The notes under the pieces were generated by a model. That model made no database searches and was not told the DNA's origin. It saw only the letters and a program-made list of their open reading frames with translations. Below are positions 29,039-38,691 of a DNA stretch of 64,000 nucleotides, one piece after another (the stretch's first letter is position 1; the number at the start of each line of letters is the position of its first letter). Source of the stretch: UBA1413 sp964461455 (GTDB taxonomy: Bacteria; Bacteroidota; Bacteroidia; Bacteroidales; Prolixibacteraceae); contig CAYWUJ010000006.1 of the NCBI GenBank assembly GCA_964461455.1, positions 1 to 64,000 of the forward strand, given 5' to 3'. The position numbers were made by a program, and so were the translations under genes.

Positions 29039-29797
29039 TCAGGCTGAACTATGCACAAACCGGACTTCAAAATTACCCCTGATTCCGGTTTTATCTTCGC
29101 AAATGATGACCAGGGAGCGGATTTCAGGGAATTGTTCCGAATATTTTAACACCGGTTCAATATCGGCGGGGGTTTTCACGCGGTTGGCCAGGGATGTGGC
29201 CCAGGCGTCGGCCAGCACCGGCGACGAGCAGGCCACCATGACGGCATCGGCCTTGCCGAAACTGAGGGAGGGGCCTACGGTACCCGAGGAGGTGCACACG
29301 CCACAAGGGGTTTCCCCGGCCGGAATCAGAATGCCGATCTTTTCCGAAAGGGGGGAATGGCCGGCGTAAATGGTCATCAGGAGGTCCTCTTTCAGCAGAA
29401 GGAAATAATCGCCCCCGTTTTCGACGATCAGCTCTTTCAGCGGAAAGCGTTTTCTGATTTTTTCGGCAATACTGAGGGCAAACAGACCTGCCACGGCAGC
29501 CATGGGACCCGTGCCGCTGCGGGTGCCGGCGGCGGCCATCTCCCGGGCTTCCTGAGGGGCCCCCGGAAAGAGCTTCAACGGCTCCAGCGAAGCCCCGAAG
29601 GCCGGGTGCTCATGGATATAGGAATCCAGCCTGGTCCGGAGATCCATCACCTCATGCAGCGCCACTTCCGCGATCTCCTTCCGGAAGGAGGCATGGTCCA
29701 CCCCGATCCAAAGGTCGGTCTCCAGGTATTGCACCGTAAAAGAGGCAAACCGGGCGGGATTGAACTGCTGGCGATAACTCCGTGGCTGGTTTTCCAT
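29039..29797 (-). CDS. UPF0280/COG2122 (ApbE-like) protein, putative persulfide-forming factor for homocysteine synthesis
   Basis: A 252-residue UPF0280 family protein, recognised by TGPMAAVAGL, the ENGGD motif (126-130) and the block CGVCTSSGTVGPSLSFGKAD starting at C165. The ATG at 29797 is chosen because family similarity begins there; the upstream extension is cysteine-rich and out of character. COG2122 proteins co-occur with DUF39 and NIL-ferredoxin proteins in methanogens and Desulfovibrio and are thought to help supply sulfur for making homocysteine from aspartate semialdehyde. Both partners are in this window (42169-43739). The gene sits directly upstream of metH and is probably co-transcribed with it. 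Confidence 0.85.
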   Translation of the reverse strand: MENQPRSYRQQFNPARFASFTVQYLETDLWIGVDHASFRKEIAEVALHEVMDLRTRLDSYIHEHPAFGASLEPLKLFPGAPQEAREMAAAGTRSGTGPMAAVAGLFALSIAEKIRKRFPLKELIVENGGDYFLLLKEDLLMTIYAGHSPLSEKIGILIPAGETPCGVCTSSGTVGPSLSFGKADAVMVACSSPVLADAWATSLANRVKTPADIEPVLKYSEQFPEIRSLVIICEDKTGIRGNFEVRFVHSSA

Positions 29798-29932
29798 GTC
29801 CTTAAAATTACAACAAAAACAGACATTATAACCCTTTTTGAACCGGAACATCGGTTTGCAGAGGTCCTGTCGTTCCTGAAGCCTCCGTTGGTCTTTCACA
29901 GATTCGCCACAGGCGCCTTCAGCAGATGAAAA

Positions 29933-29971
29933 AGCTCCCGGACTGCCGGAAGATTCCGGAGACCGGGAGCT
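29933..29971 (-). terminator. Terminator of the FN3 surface-protein gene
   Basis: AGCTCCCGG pairs with CCGGGAGCT, with an inner CCGGAA-type stem. On the minus strand it is followed by TTTTT, downstream of the gene ending at 30089. Confidence 0.8.
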
Positions 29972-29990
29972 GCAAGGGCTTAGGCAGGGA

Positions 29991-30086
29991 TATAGCCAGG
30001 AGCCCGTGGAAGATAACTGCCCAAGTCCCGGGCAGGTGTATAGCCATGATTGCGTTAAAGATGACTGCCAGGAGCCCGGGAGGAGC
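29991..30086. repeat. Degenerate tandem repeat, about 48 bp x 2
   Basis: Two units starting TATAGCCA at 29991 and 30039 share AAGAT-ACTGCC and the CCCGGG end. They lie between the surface-protein stop and its terminator. Confidence 0.45.
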
Positions 30087-30088
30087 GG

Positions 30089-33000
30089 TTACCGTTTGAC
30101 GATCTTGTGCACTTCACGGCTATCGGCGGTTTCCAGAACCAGCAGGTAAATACCCGGCTGAAGGGAGCCCATGGGAACCACCGGCTCCGGAGAGCTCCAC
30201 GAGGTCATATAGACCATTCTACCGGAAATATCGGTCAGCTTCAGCACTCCCCTGGCCGTTACTCCGGAAATGTGGAGTTCCGACGTCACCGGGTTGGGCC
30301 ACACCCTGAGCTGGCTTCCTGAAAAGTCGCCGACGGGTGTGTTCACGGTGAAGTTAGCTGTAAGGTTGCGGGGAGCTGAAAGCGTGAAGACATAGCTGGC
30401 CAGGGAGCTCACCACGGTGGTCCCTTCCGTCCAGTTGACGAAAACATATCCCACTGCAGGTTGGGCATGGGCCGTGACCGTGGTGCCCACATTAAAGGTG
30501 CCGCCGCCGCTCACCGTACCTCCGGCGGCAGGAGCGGCCGACAGGGCTACCGTATAGGTCGTCACCGTGGCCTGTCTGAAATTGGCCGTCAGCGTCCGGT
30601 TGGCACTCAGCGTGAAGGTATAACTGGCCGACGTGCTGGCCACTTTGGTCCCCTCGGTCCAGTTCACAAACTCATACCCCTTGGCGGGAGTGGCCGTCAC
30701 CGTCACGGAGGAGCCCTGGGTAAAGGTGCCTCCGCCGCTCACCGTTCCCCCGGCGGCCGGAGTGGCCGAGAGGGTCAGAGTATTGGTGACCGCTTTCTCC
30801 CTGAAATTGGCAACCAGTGAACGGTCGCCGTTCAGAGTAAACTTGTAATTCACAGAAGTGGTGACTACCGTATTCCCCTCGGTCCAGTTAACGAACTCAT
30901 AGTCATCTTCCGGAACGGCCGAGATGGTCACCGTTGTTCCCGGGGTGAACCTTCCTGCACCCAGGGTGCCTCCGCCAAACAGGGGACTCGACGACAAGGT
31001 AAGGGTACTTTGTGAAGCCTCGACTTTAAAGTTGGCCACCAGCGTCTTGTTTCCGTTCAGGGTAAAGGTGTAACCCGGCAGCATGCTCACTACTCTGGTT
31101 CCTTCCGTCCAGCTGACAAATTCATACCCTCTTCCCGGGGTGGCCCTGACGTTAACGTCAGAACCTTCCGTAAAGCTTCCGCCCCCGGTGACGGTTCCTC
31201 CCGCAACCGGACTGGAAGAGAGAGATACCGTATATTGTTGCGGGACAATTCTGAAATTGGCCACCAAAGTGGTGGCGGCATTTACCGTAAAGGTGTAAGC
31301 CTGGGAAGTACTCACGACCCTGGAGCCATCGGTCCAGTTGACAAATTCATATCCCTTGCTGGTGCTGGCCTTAACTGTCACAGAACTACCTACAACAAAA
31401 GAGCCGCCTCCAGACACGGTACCTCCGGCATCGGGACTCGCCACCAGGGTGACGTCGCAATTCACCGGCAGGTTTGTGAAATTGGCCACCAGCGTCCGAC
31501 TGGCATTTACCGTAAATGTATAACTGGCGCTGGTTGAAGCCACCTTCGTCCCCTCCGTCCAGTTGACAAACGCATATCCACTGCCAGCAGTGGCTGTTAC
31601 GGTCACCGCTTTCCCCTGCGTATAACTCCCAGCCCCGGTGAGGGTTCCGGCATTCGCCGGACTGGAAGAAAGGGTGATGGTGAAGGTCGTGGACCCTGAG
31701 GTAGTCACATAAATCGCCGGTGAAGCCACCGACTCCCCGTTCACGCCAATGGCCTGTACAAAATAGGTATATTCATGGCCGGTGAGCAACCCGGTCACCG
31801 CATGGGAGACCACATTCCCCACACTTTTGGGGAAATAGCCGGGAGGGTTGCTTCCTGTACTGGAAGAGCTGATGATCCAGAGCTTATATCCTGTGGCACC
31901 CACCACCGCCTCCCATCGGGCGGTAAAGGATGTGGCGGTGATATTGGTGGCAGGCAGGGCAACAGGGGGAGCGACTCTCGTCATCAGGGAAATTTCATTC
32001 CCGAAGTAGGAAAGTTCGGTACTGAATATGGCCCTGACTCTGTACACATAATTGGTGTTGGGTTTCAGCTTGAATTCGGTAAAATTAAAGCTGGTGGCCG
32101 TGGTGAATCTCCATATCCAATTTTGGTCAACATAAATTTCCAGACGGTATTTGGTGGCTCCGGGCACCGGATTCCAGCGGGCTGTAAACGAATGGTCAGT
32201 GACATTGGTGGGCTGAATGGCCACCGGCCGCTCCAGCATTTCGGTGGTGGCCCTGATGGAATTCGACCTGGCAGATTCCTCCTGGTCATTGACCGCCGTA
32301 ACCTGGTATTCATATTCCAATCCCGACTCCAGGCTTTGCACCCACTTCGAGAGAACTGTAGTGGATTCCCCGTTGATGATTATCTTTCCGGAGACCTTCT
32401 CCTTCAGGAAAAACCGATAGGTATTTGCCCCGGGCGTTTTGTTCCACTGGGCCAGAAAGGCGTTAGGCTGGATGTTCAGTGCCTGAAGGGCCACGGGGGC
32501 CACAATTTTTGTGTATATTTCCCCTTTCGTAATATCCGACCAGATGTCCAGATATTCCCCTTTCCAGGCCGCCCACACCCTCTGGTGGCCCCTAAGAGCG
32601 ACCAGGTACTTCGTTCCGCTGGCCAGTCCGGTAACTGCCTGACTGGATGTGGTGAGTTCCTTGAAGGCAAACCATTCACCGGTTTCATCATTGGTAATAT
32701 ACAGGGAAACATCACTCCAGTTGGCTACGTTGGGCACAGTTTTGTTCCAGCTGACCGTGAAGGAACTGGAAGTCACATTGGTAATGCCGGTTAGTGCAGG
32801 TCCGGGATACAACAAGGCAATATCCACTTCAGTCTTCTCCAGAAGGGTACCGTTTGACCGCGCTTCGACAATAATCTTCCGGTCATCATCCCAAAAGGGT
32901 TCCATGAATCCAATGTTGGTGGCCAGCAATTGTGTTTGGGGGCTTTTTACCTTTGCAGGCGCGTAATTTGGAATACTACCCCAATTTCCGGCGGAAGTGT

Positions 33001-33190
33001 TTATACCGTAAATCATTATCCAGTATTCAGTGGCTCCTGCGACAGGTGACCATGAGATCAGACAAGAGGAGGAGGTGACCTCCTGTACATAGGCATTGAT
33101 GGCGGAAGCCTCCTGCCTGATGACACCGGTCAGAAGGATAAGGATCAAAGACCATCTTTGAAGGAATCGGAAGTAAACTGATTTTTTCAT
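30089..33190 (-). CDS. Secreted multi-domain protein: FN3 domains, six InlB-type repeats, T9SS sorting domain
   Basis: A 1033-residue exported protein. The signal peptide is about residues 1-30. About five fibronectin type III domains follow (residues 30-500), seen from the recurring pattern S-F-T-x-x-W-N-x-x-x-G-A-T-x-Y. Residues about 503-951 are six tandem copies of a 75-residue domain of the divergent InlB B-repeat type, each with GGTVSGGG and a YEFVNWTEG core and ending LVANF. The last 80 residues are a type A T9SS sorting domain (RVWPNP start, KIVKR end). It is expected at the cell surface or released. An adhesive role is an inference from domain types; no enzyme domain is seen. Confidence 0.9.
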   Translation of the reverse strand: MKKSVYFRFLQRWSLILILLTGVIRQEASAINAYVQEVTSSSCLISWSPVAGATEYWIMIYGINTSAGNWGSIPNYAPAKVKSPQTQLLATNIGFMEPFWDDDRKIIVEARSNGTLLEKTEVDIALLYPGPALTGITNVTSSSFTVSWNKTVPNVANWSDVSLYITNDETGEWFAFKELTTSSQAVTGLASGTKYLVALRGHQRVWAAWKGEYLDIWSDITKGEIYTKIVAPVALQALNIQPNAFLAQWNKTPGANTYRFFLKEKVSGKIIINGESTTVLSKWVQSLESGLEYEYQVTAVNDQEESARSNSIRATTEMLERPVAIQPTNVTDHSFTARWNPVPGATKYRLEIYVDQNWIWRFTTATSFNFTEFKLKPNTNYVYRVRAIFSTELSYFGNEISLMTRVAPPVALPATNITATSFTARWEAVVGATGYKLWIISSSSTGSNPPGYFPKSVGNVVSHAVTGLLTGHEYTYFVQAIGVNGESVASPAIYVTTSGSTTFTITLSSSPANAGTLTGAGSYTQGKAVTVTATAGSGYAFVNWTEGTKVASTSASYTFTVNASRTLVANFTNLPVNCDVTLVASPDAGGTVSGGGSFVVGSSVTVKASTSKGYEFVNWTDGSRVVSTSQAYTFTVNAATTLVANFRIVPQQYTVSLSSSPVAGGTVTGGGSFTEGSDVNVRATPGRGYEFVSWTEGTRVVSMLPGYTFTLNGNKTLVANFKVEASQSTLTLSSSPLFGGGTLGAGRFTPGTTVTISAVPEDDYEFVNWTEGNTVVTTSVNYKFTLNGDRSLVANFREKAVTNTLTLSATPAAGGTVSGGGTFTQGSSVTVTATPAKGYEFVNWTEGTKVASTSASYTFTLSANRTLTANFRQATVTTYTVALSAAPAAGGTVSGGGTFNVGTTVTAHAQPAVGYVFVNWTEGTTVVSSLASYVFTLSAPRNLTANFTVNTPVGDFSGSQLRVWPNPVTSELHISGVTARGVLKLTDISGRMVYMTSWSSPEPVVPMGSLQPGIYLLVLETADSREVHKIVKR
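30338..31684 (-). repeat. Six tandem 75-codon repeats inside the FN3 surface protein
   Basis: About 225-bp units encode the six InlB-like domains. Copies 1 and 5 share the 14-residue string WTEGTKVASTSASY, suggesting recent exchange between units; copy 4 is the most diverged. Confidence 0.75.
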
Positions 33191-33233
33191 ATTGGTTGGC
33201 TTTTTTTGGAGTTAAATCATTTTTATGGGCAAC

Positions 33234-34358
33234 TCATTTCAGTTTGGCGCAGTCCATCATCACTTTGTCGCCAACGCCATCGTATCTAAGAGGTTGAAAC
33301 TTACCCCCAACGTAATCTTCCTGGAAGGTGACCCGGTAGTAAGCGCACCCTCCCGATTTTGTTTTCACGGCCATATAGGCAATACAATAACGATGAAGAA
33401 TCGCCCCCGATATCTCATGCCGGCGGATCTCCCAATCATAGGTGATGGCGACCTTCAGCACTTCGGTGCCGTCAATGAAACCGGTTTTCCAATCGTTAGA
33501 ATTTTTCAGGGCGGCCACCATTTGGGCTTCCCTGGTTTTATCGGTGGTCACGGCAGCCGGAAATTCAGCGTTGGCCATGCCGGCATTCATCCCAACCTCA
33601 TTAAGCTTTTCTGCCTTCTGGTTGTAAACCCCGAAGTCGCTGCCCGAGATTTTAATCGTTCCCGTTGCCGCCGGAGAATAATAACACTGCACCACCACTT
33701 TCAGGGTGTGCTCCCCGGACTCCAACTTGGCCAGTGTTTCAGCAAAATTCACCGGTCCCTCATACTTCTTTCCGAATTTCTTCCAGGTGATGCCCGGTGT
33801 ATTGTACACCTGCGTGACCGCCGGATCGGGAACCATCTCGATGACCAGAAAGTTCTTCTGCTTCAGGTCACCAGAAATATACATATTGGCAAAAGTGAGC
33901 TGCTCCTCGCGGGGCTGCTGGTAATCATACAGCGGAGGTTTGATTTCGTAGACAAATACCTCTACCTGCAGTTTTTCGTTCTCACTGGCATTGACATAGA
34001 TATCCTTCAGGGTTTGGGGCAGATAAGCCACGGCATAGAGATGGTCGCCCGCCCTGAATTCTGTTTGCAGTCCGGCCGGAGATGCCGGGTCAATGGGCGA
34101 GGAGGAAAAAACCACAGTCCCGGGTTCGGTGGAGATGTTCATTTCCCCTGCCATTCCTGCCGGAGCGGGAGCTGCTTCTTCAGGTACAGTAGTCCCCTTG
34201 TTTCCGGCGTTACTGCCAGAATTCTCTTTTTCTGCGGCAGCTCCGGTCGTCTCCAGAACTTTCTTGCCTATGCTCTTCAAGTTGCCCAGTTGGGCTGAGC
34301 CTGCAACGGCCCAAAACATAAGGGCACTGACTATGATTAAGAATTTGACCGATTTCAT
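33234..34358 (-). CDS. Secreted hypothetical protein with GNLK-type N-terminal module
   Basis: A 374-residue exported protein of unknown function. The signal peptide ends AGSAQ (residues 1-22). It is followed by GNLKSIGKKVLETT and a low-complexity linker rich in A, E, G and P. The body (about 75-374) is globular, with a beta-rich middle (LYAVAYLPQTLKDIYVNASE) and several cysteines near the C-terminus (GGCAY, MMDCAK). The N-terminal 40 residues are clearly related to those of the next protein upstream (34491-35996), while the rest is not. No T9SS sorting domain is present. Confidence 0.75.
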   Translation of the reverse strand: MKSVKFLIIVSALMFWAVAGSAQLGNLKSIGKKVLETTGAAAEKENSGSNAGNKGTTVPEEAAPAPAGMAGEMNISTEPGTVVFSSSPIDPASPAGLQTEFRAGDHLYAVAYLPQTLKDIYVNASENEKLQVEVFVYEIKPPLYDYQQPREEQLTFANMYISGDLKQKNFLVIEMVPDPAVTQVYNTPGITWKKFGKKYEGPVNFAETLAKLESGEHTLKVVVQCYYSPAATGTIKISGSDFGVYNQKAEKLNEVGMNAGMANAEFPAAVTTDKTREAQMVAALKNSNDWKTGFIDGTEVLKVAITYDWEIRRHEISGAILHRYCIAYMAVKTKSGGCAYYRVTFQEDYVGGKFQPLRYDGVGDKVMMDCAKLK

Positions 34359-34490
34359 TGGACTCGCTTTTTAAAATTGATTGTTTATGAGACAATTTCT
34401 TTTCCCTACCTTAAAAACACGGGAAGCTCACTTCCCTTTTTGATGTGGGGTTGCTCCCGACACCAAAAGAACATAAGAATTCCGGCTGCC

Positions 34491-35996
34491 TTATTGTGCC
34501 CCGTAACCTTCCACATTACCGAAGAGTTGCAGGGCTTCCTTCCAGGGATATTTGTTGCAGAACATGGTCACCGAGGAGCTCATGGTACCCTGGAGGTTCA
34601 TTCCCAGGATAGAGCGCCACTGGTTAGCGGCCGAGTTGCGGTCGAGGTCGGTCTGCTCAGAATAACGGGCGTTGAGATAACCGTCGAGATAAGCCTGATG
34701 CACCTTCAGCGTTCCGGGAATCTCATTTTGGTTGCCGGTGGCGCTGGCAATCTCGAGGTCGCCGAAGTCGCCGGCATCGATGCGCAGCCGGGTGTTGCTG
34801 GCCGGACTGTAATGGAGGTCCTTGTCCTTGTTCACGAAAAAGATGTTATGGTCGACGCTCACCCATTCGTTCTTGTTGAAACGGGTATGGTCCACGCCGG
34901 CCAGTATGGAAGCCCCGATGATGTTGTGGTGGATGTTGTAGTTGCATTTGGTCATCACCCTCACCCCATAGCCCATATCAAGGAAGTCCTTGGTGCGGCT
35001 CCAGGTAAAAAGGATGGTGTTGTAAGCCACCTCAACATCGCCGCAGAGGGCCATGGTGTTGGGACCGCCGGTGCTGGCGCAGGTACCGTAGATCTCAATG
35101 GCGGCCATGCGGTTACCCACGAAAACGTTATTTTTCACGGTGAACTTCCCGGTGCGGTGGCCCGCCTGAAGGGCGAAGCTGGCCCCGTTGACGAAGACAC
35201 AGTTCTGGATCGTCACATCCCCGCCTGTGGTGGCGCTCATAAACTGCAACAAGGGTTCGTCGACCGTCGGGTAACCTACCGGGGGCCGCTCCGTGGCCGG
35301 AAGCAGCCTGCCGCCTCCCTCCACACCTTCCACGATCCCCTCCTTCACATGGTAGGCATTCCGCTCACCCCCGTCAAAGACAAGATGGTCAAGCACCGTA
35401 CCGGCCACATCTTTGGTGAACTTCATCACCGCCTTACGCGTCGACCGGGCACTTTCGTTGTCGGGCTGTATCAGCGTGGGATGGTTTACAATGTCCTGAG
35501 TGGTGAAGGTCTCGTCATAGCTGCCGTAGATCTTCACCGGCTTGTCGCTTTCGATGAACCCAATGTTCAGGGTGCCCATTTCCACCCCTCCGGCCACAAA
35601 AATGGCGGTTCCGGGTGTGGCGACCGCGATCGCTTTATCGAGATTCTTCAGCGGTGCCCCCTTGGAACCGTCGTTTTTGTTGTTGCCGTTCTGTTTGGAA
35701 ACATACAGCGCTCCACCTCCGGAACTGGCTTTGACTGTTGCAGCGGAGCCTCCGCTGGTTCCGGAAGATGAGGAACTGCCTGCCGGTTTCACAGCTGAGG
35801 AACTCCCTGAACCTCCGGAAACACCAGAGCCTCCGCTGCTCTTCGACGCATCGTTCACCTCTTTCTCCACCGCTTTTTCGGTTTTTTCCATCACTTTTTT
35901 CCCCAGGTTCTTCAGATTGCCCACCTGGGCCGTGCCGCCTGCCGCCCATACCGTGAGCGCCAGAACCAGAATGATCGTTTTAAAACTCTTCATCAT
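34491..35996 (-). CDS. Secreted right-handed beta-helix (DUF1565/pectate-lyase-like) protein
   Basis: A 501-residue exported protein. A signal peptide (ending GGTAQ) and the module VGNLKNLGKKVMEKTEKAVEK precede a Ser/Gly low-complexity linker (about residues 50-95). The body starts ALYVSKQNGNNKNDGS, the usual opening of DUF1565 parallel beta-helix domains, and has helix rungs such as GDVTIQNCVFVNGASFALQ and FTVKNNVFVGNRMAAIEIYG. Such folds bind or cleave polysaccharide, but no catalytic set is recognisable. There is no T9SS domain. It belongs to a run of minus-strand envelope genes. Confidence 0.82.
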   Translation of the reverse strand: MMKSFKTIILVLALTVWAAGGTAQVGNLKNLGKKVMEKTEKAVEKEVNDASKSSGGSGVSGGSGSSSAVKPAGSSSSSGTSGGSAATVKASSGGGALYVSKQNGNNKNDGSKGAPLKNLDKAIAVATPGTAIFVAGGVEMGTLNIGFIESDKPVKIYGSYDETFTTQDIVNHPTLIQPDNESARSTRKAVMKFTKDVAGTVLDHLVFDGGERNAYHVKEGIVEGVEGGGRLLPATERPPVGYPTVDEPLLQFMSATTGGDVTIQNCVFVNGASFALQAGHRTGKFTVKNNVFVGNRMAAIEIYGTCASTGGPNTMALCGDVEVAYNTILFTWSRTKDFLDMGYGVRVMTKCNYNIHHNIIGASILAGVDHTRFNKNEWVSVDHNIFFVNKDKDLHYSPASNTRLRIDAGDFGDLEIASATGNQNEIPGTLKVHQAYLDGYLNARYSEQTDLDRNSAANQWRSILGMNLQGTMSSSVTMFCNKYPWKEALQLFGNVEGYGAQ

Positions 35997-36023
35997 CTTC
36001 GGGTGTTATGGTTATTTAATAAA

Positions 36024-38663
36024 TTACTTCTTCACGATTTTATGTACCGTCCGGCCAGCGGGCGATTCGACGATGAGAAACAGAATGCCCGGACGGCAGC
36101 CGCGCAGGCTCATGGTGGCCACCGGCTCCTGTACAGAAAGGGTCTTGAGGGTTCTTCCGGTGACATCGGTCAGCCGCAATGCCGTTTCCGGGGTGAGTCC
36201 CGACACATAGAGATCTTCAAAGGCCGGATTGGGATAGACCTGAAGGCGTGCTCCTTTCCTGACATCGGCCGGACTGGGAATAGCAAGAGTGATGGTCCAG
36301 TCGGCCGCACTCCCGGTTTCGGAGGTGACCCTGATGACCAGGGGCGAAGCGAGGTTGAGCACCCCGCCGCTGGCAGGCTGTGAGGAGGCCCCTTTCGAAA
36401 GGGTGAAGTCGGCCTTCAGGGAGCCCGGGTCGACACCCTCCACCCTGACTTTCACCGTGCGGGAGGTGCCGTCGATCACCGGGGAAGATACCATCCCGGG
36501 CACCGAGAAGGCCAGGATGTCATTCCCCGTCTCGTCAACCAGGTTGGTGAGCTGAACGGTCACATAGGCCGGAATGGCGGAGATGCCGTCGGAAACATTG
36601 ACCACCAGCTCAAAAGTGGGTTGGCTATCGAAATCAAGGGCCACGGCGTTATTTACCACCAATTGGTTCCCTTCCATGCGGAATCCCTCCTCCCTGTTGC
36701 CCGAAATAAGGGTGTAGGTCAGAGCTTTACCCTCGGGATCGGAGGCGGTGATGCTTCCGGCTACGGTGCCCGCCGGAGAGTTCTCGGCCAGGGTGAAACC
36801 GGCGTTTTCCACCACCGGCATCTTATTGATCTTGCTCAGGGAAATAACCAGTCCTACTGTTGAGGAGAGGGTGCCGTTACTGGCCTTGACCGTCAGGGTG
36901 TACCGGTTCTTCTGATCATAATTGAGCTGCGTATGGTCGGCGACCACCAACCGGTTCCCTATGATGCCGAAAGCCCCGTTCTCGTTGCCCCCGTCAATGG
37001 AATAGGTGACCGGCAGCTTCCCGGGATCCTCCGCCGTGAGGTACATCACGGTAAAGCCGTTGGGAGCCGTCTCATCGATGGTGGTCGACAGTTGCTGACC
37101 GGTAAACACCGGGGCTTCCTCAACATCCTCCACTTCCAGCACCAGCGCTTTTGTAAAGACGCCCCCCTTCATATCGCTGACCGTCACCAGGAAACGGAGC
37201 ACAGGCGTCTTTTCATAGTCCGCCGCAACGGTCATGTTCAGCACACTTCCAAAGGGCTTGAAGAGGCCGTTGTGCTGGTCGTTGGTGCCATCCCCTTCTG
37301 TCAGGAAGAAATGATGGGTGTCGCCGGTATCTTCATCCTGGGCCATCAGGGTAATGTCGAATCGCTGATTTTCCCTGACGGAAGCAGGATAAAAGGAGAT
37401 CCCCGTCGGGGCATGGTTGCCCGGGACCAGCACCGTGACCGGCAGCTCTTCCGATTTAAGGATCATATCGGTGACCACCGTGTTGATCACTTCAAACCGG
37501 TATACCCCGGCCTCCTGGGCAGTGGCCGCGGAGACCCCCCAGGAGGGGTCGTTGCCGGAATAGACCTCCATATTGTTTCGAAACCACTTATAGCGGTTGT
37601 TATTGCCCCCGGGAGCATACACCGAGAGGGCAACGGCATTCAGCGACAAAGGATCGCCGGCATTGACCTGCACGCTTGTCTGCGTCAGAGGAAATAGCTT
37701 ATTGGTCGTGTAACTCTTACTCGTTAGGTCGTTGATTTTTCCGATGTGGGGTTCCAAACCTTCAAAGGTGAAATAGTTATTCCCGAGCCCCAGCCTTTCG
37801 AGCTTAGCCGCGAACATACCCGCCGGCAGGGTTCCCGAACAGCGGTTTTCATCAAGATAAACCGAAGTGAGCTGGGGTAAATTTCCCCACGATCCGGGAA
37901 TGGCCCCCTCCAGCCGGTTGTACTCGAACCTGATGTTTTTCAACTCTTTGCAACTGTCGAGGGTGGGCAGGGAACCCGAAAAACTGTTCCGGGAAAATTC
38001 GGCCTCATATAATTTACTCCTTTTACTGAGAGAGGCGGGAATTTCTCCCGTCAGTTTGTTGTTTGAAACATAAAACATGTACAGCTCAGGCCAGGCATCG
38101 AATACGTCGGGCAAAGAGCCTGTCAGTCCGCTCTCCGACAGATAAACGATGTACAATTTAGGCCAGTTTTGAAGAATGGAGGCCGGAAAAGGAATATTGA
38201 GGGGATTGTTGGATAAGTAGAGATACTTCATGTTGACCAGGTTCGCCATGGAAGCCGGTAACGGACCGGTAAACCTGTTGGACGAGAGAGTCATTCCCTC
38301 CAGGTAAACCAGATTGCCTGTTTCATCGGGGATGCGCCCCTCCAGCTGGCAGTTGTCGACTTCAAGGTTTTTCAGCCGGGAGAGGTCGCCGATCTGGGGA
38401 GGAAGATACCCCCCCTTCATGTTGCTGTTCATGCCCAACCGGGTTACATGGCCGTCGGTGACCGTGAGGCCATACCAGGAGCCGTTCACATCGGCAGCCG
38501 TGGCCGTGGTGTTGATGTTTTCCCAGCCGGTGCGGGTTTTCCAGTTGTTCCCGCCCGTGGCGTTGTAAAAGGCCTTCAACGCCTGGAACTCCTGCTCCGG
38601 AACCTGGGCCTGGAGCATGAAGCTGCCCAAAAGGGCCACAAAAAGAAAGTACAGCTTTTGCAT
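36024..38663 (-). CDS. Secreted LRR and cadherin-like protein with T9SS sorting domain
   Basis: An 879-residue exported protein. The signal peptide is about residues 1-19. An N-terminal cap (FQALKAFYNATGGNNWK) leads into leucine-rich repeats (about 75-300) of the plant-like L-x-G-x-I/L-P class, such as LEGRIPDETGNL and LTGEIPASLS. An Ig-like segment follows (about 330-415), then three cadherin-like domains (about 420-720) with PVFTGQQLSTTIDE and LAENSPAGTVAGSITASDPEG patterns. The final 75 residues are a T9SS type A sorting domain (LQVYPNPAFEDLYV, ending HKIVKK). A surface recognition or adhesion role is inferred. Confidence 0.92.
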   Translation of the reverse strand: MQKLYFLFVALLGSFMLQAQVPEQEFQALKAFYNATGGNNWKTRTGWENINTTATAADVNGSWYGLTVTDGHVTRLGMNSNMKGGYLPPQIGDLSRLKNLEVDNCQLEGRIPDETGNLVYLEGMTLSSNRFTGPLPASMANLVNMKYLYLSNNPLNIPFPASILQNWPKLYIVYLSESGLTGSLPDVFDAWPELYMFYVSNNKLTGEIPASLSKRSKLYEAEFSRNSFSGSLPTLDSCKELKNIRFEYNRLEGAIPGSWGNLPQLTSVYLDENRCSGTLPAGMFAAKLERLGLGNNYFTFEGLEPHIGKINDLTSKSYTTNKLFPLTQTSVQVNAGDPLSLNAVALSVYAPGGNNNRYKWFRNNMEVYSGNDPSWGVSAATAQEAGVYRFEVINTVVTDMILKSEELPVTVLVPGNHAPTGISFYPASVRENQRFDITLMAQDEDTGDTHHFFLTEGDGTNDQHNGLFKPFGSVLNMTVAADYEKTPVLRFLVTVSDMKGGVFTKALVLEVEDVEEAPVFTGQQLSTTIDETAPNGFTVMYLTAEDPGKLPVTYSIDGGNENGAFGIIGNRLVVADHTQLNYDQKNRYTLTVKASNGTLSSTVGLVISLSKINKMPVVENAGFTLAENSPAGTVAGSITASDPEGKALTYTLISGNREEGFRMEGNQLVVNNAVALDFDSQPTFELVVNVSDGISAIPAYVTVQLTNLVDETGNDILAFSVPGMVSSPVIDGTSRTVKVRVEGVDPGSLKADFTLSKGASSQPASGGVLNLASPLVIRVTSETGSAADWTITLAIPSPADVRKGARLQVYPNPAFEDLYVSGLTPETALRLTDVTGRTLKTLSVQEPVATMSLRGCRPGILFLIVESPAGRTVHKIVKK

Positions 38664-38691
38664 AAGACAATTTTTTACGATTTATAGTATA

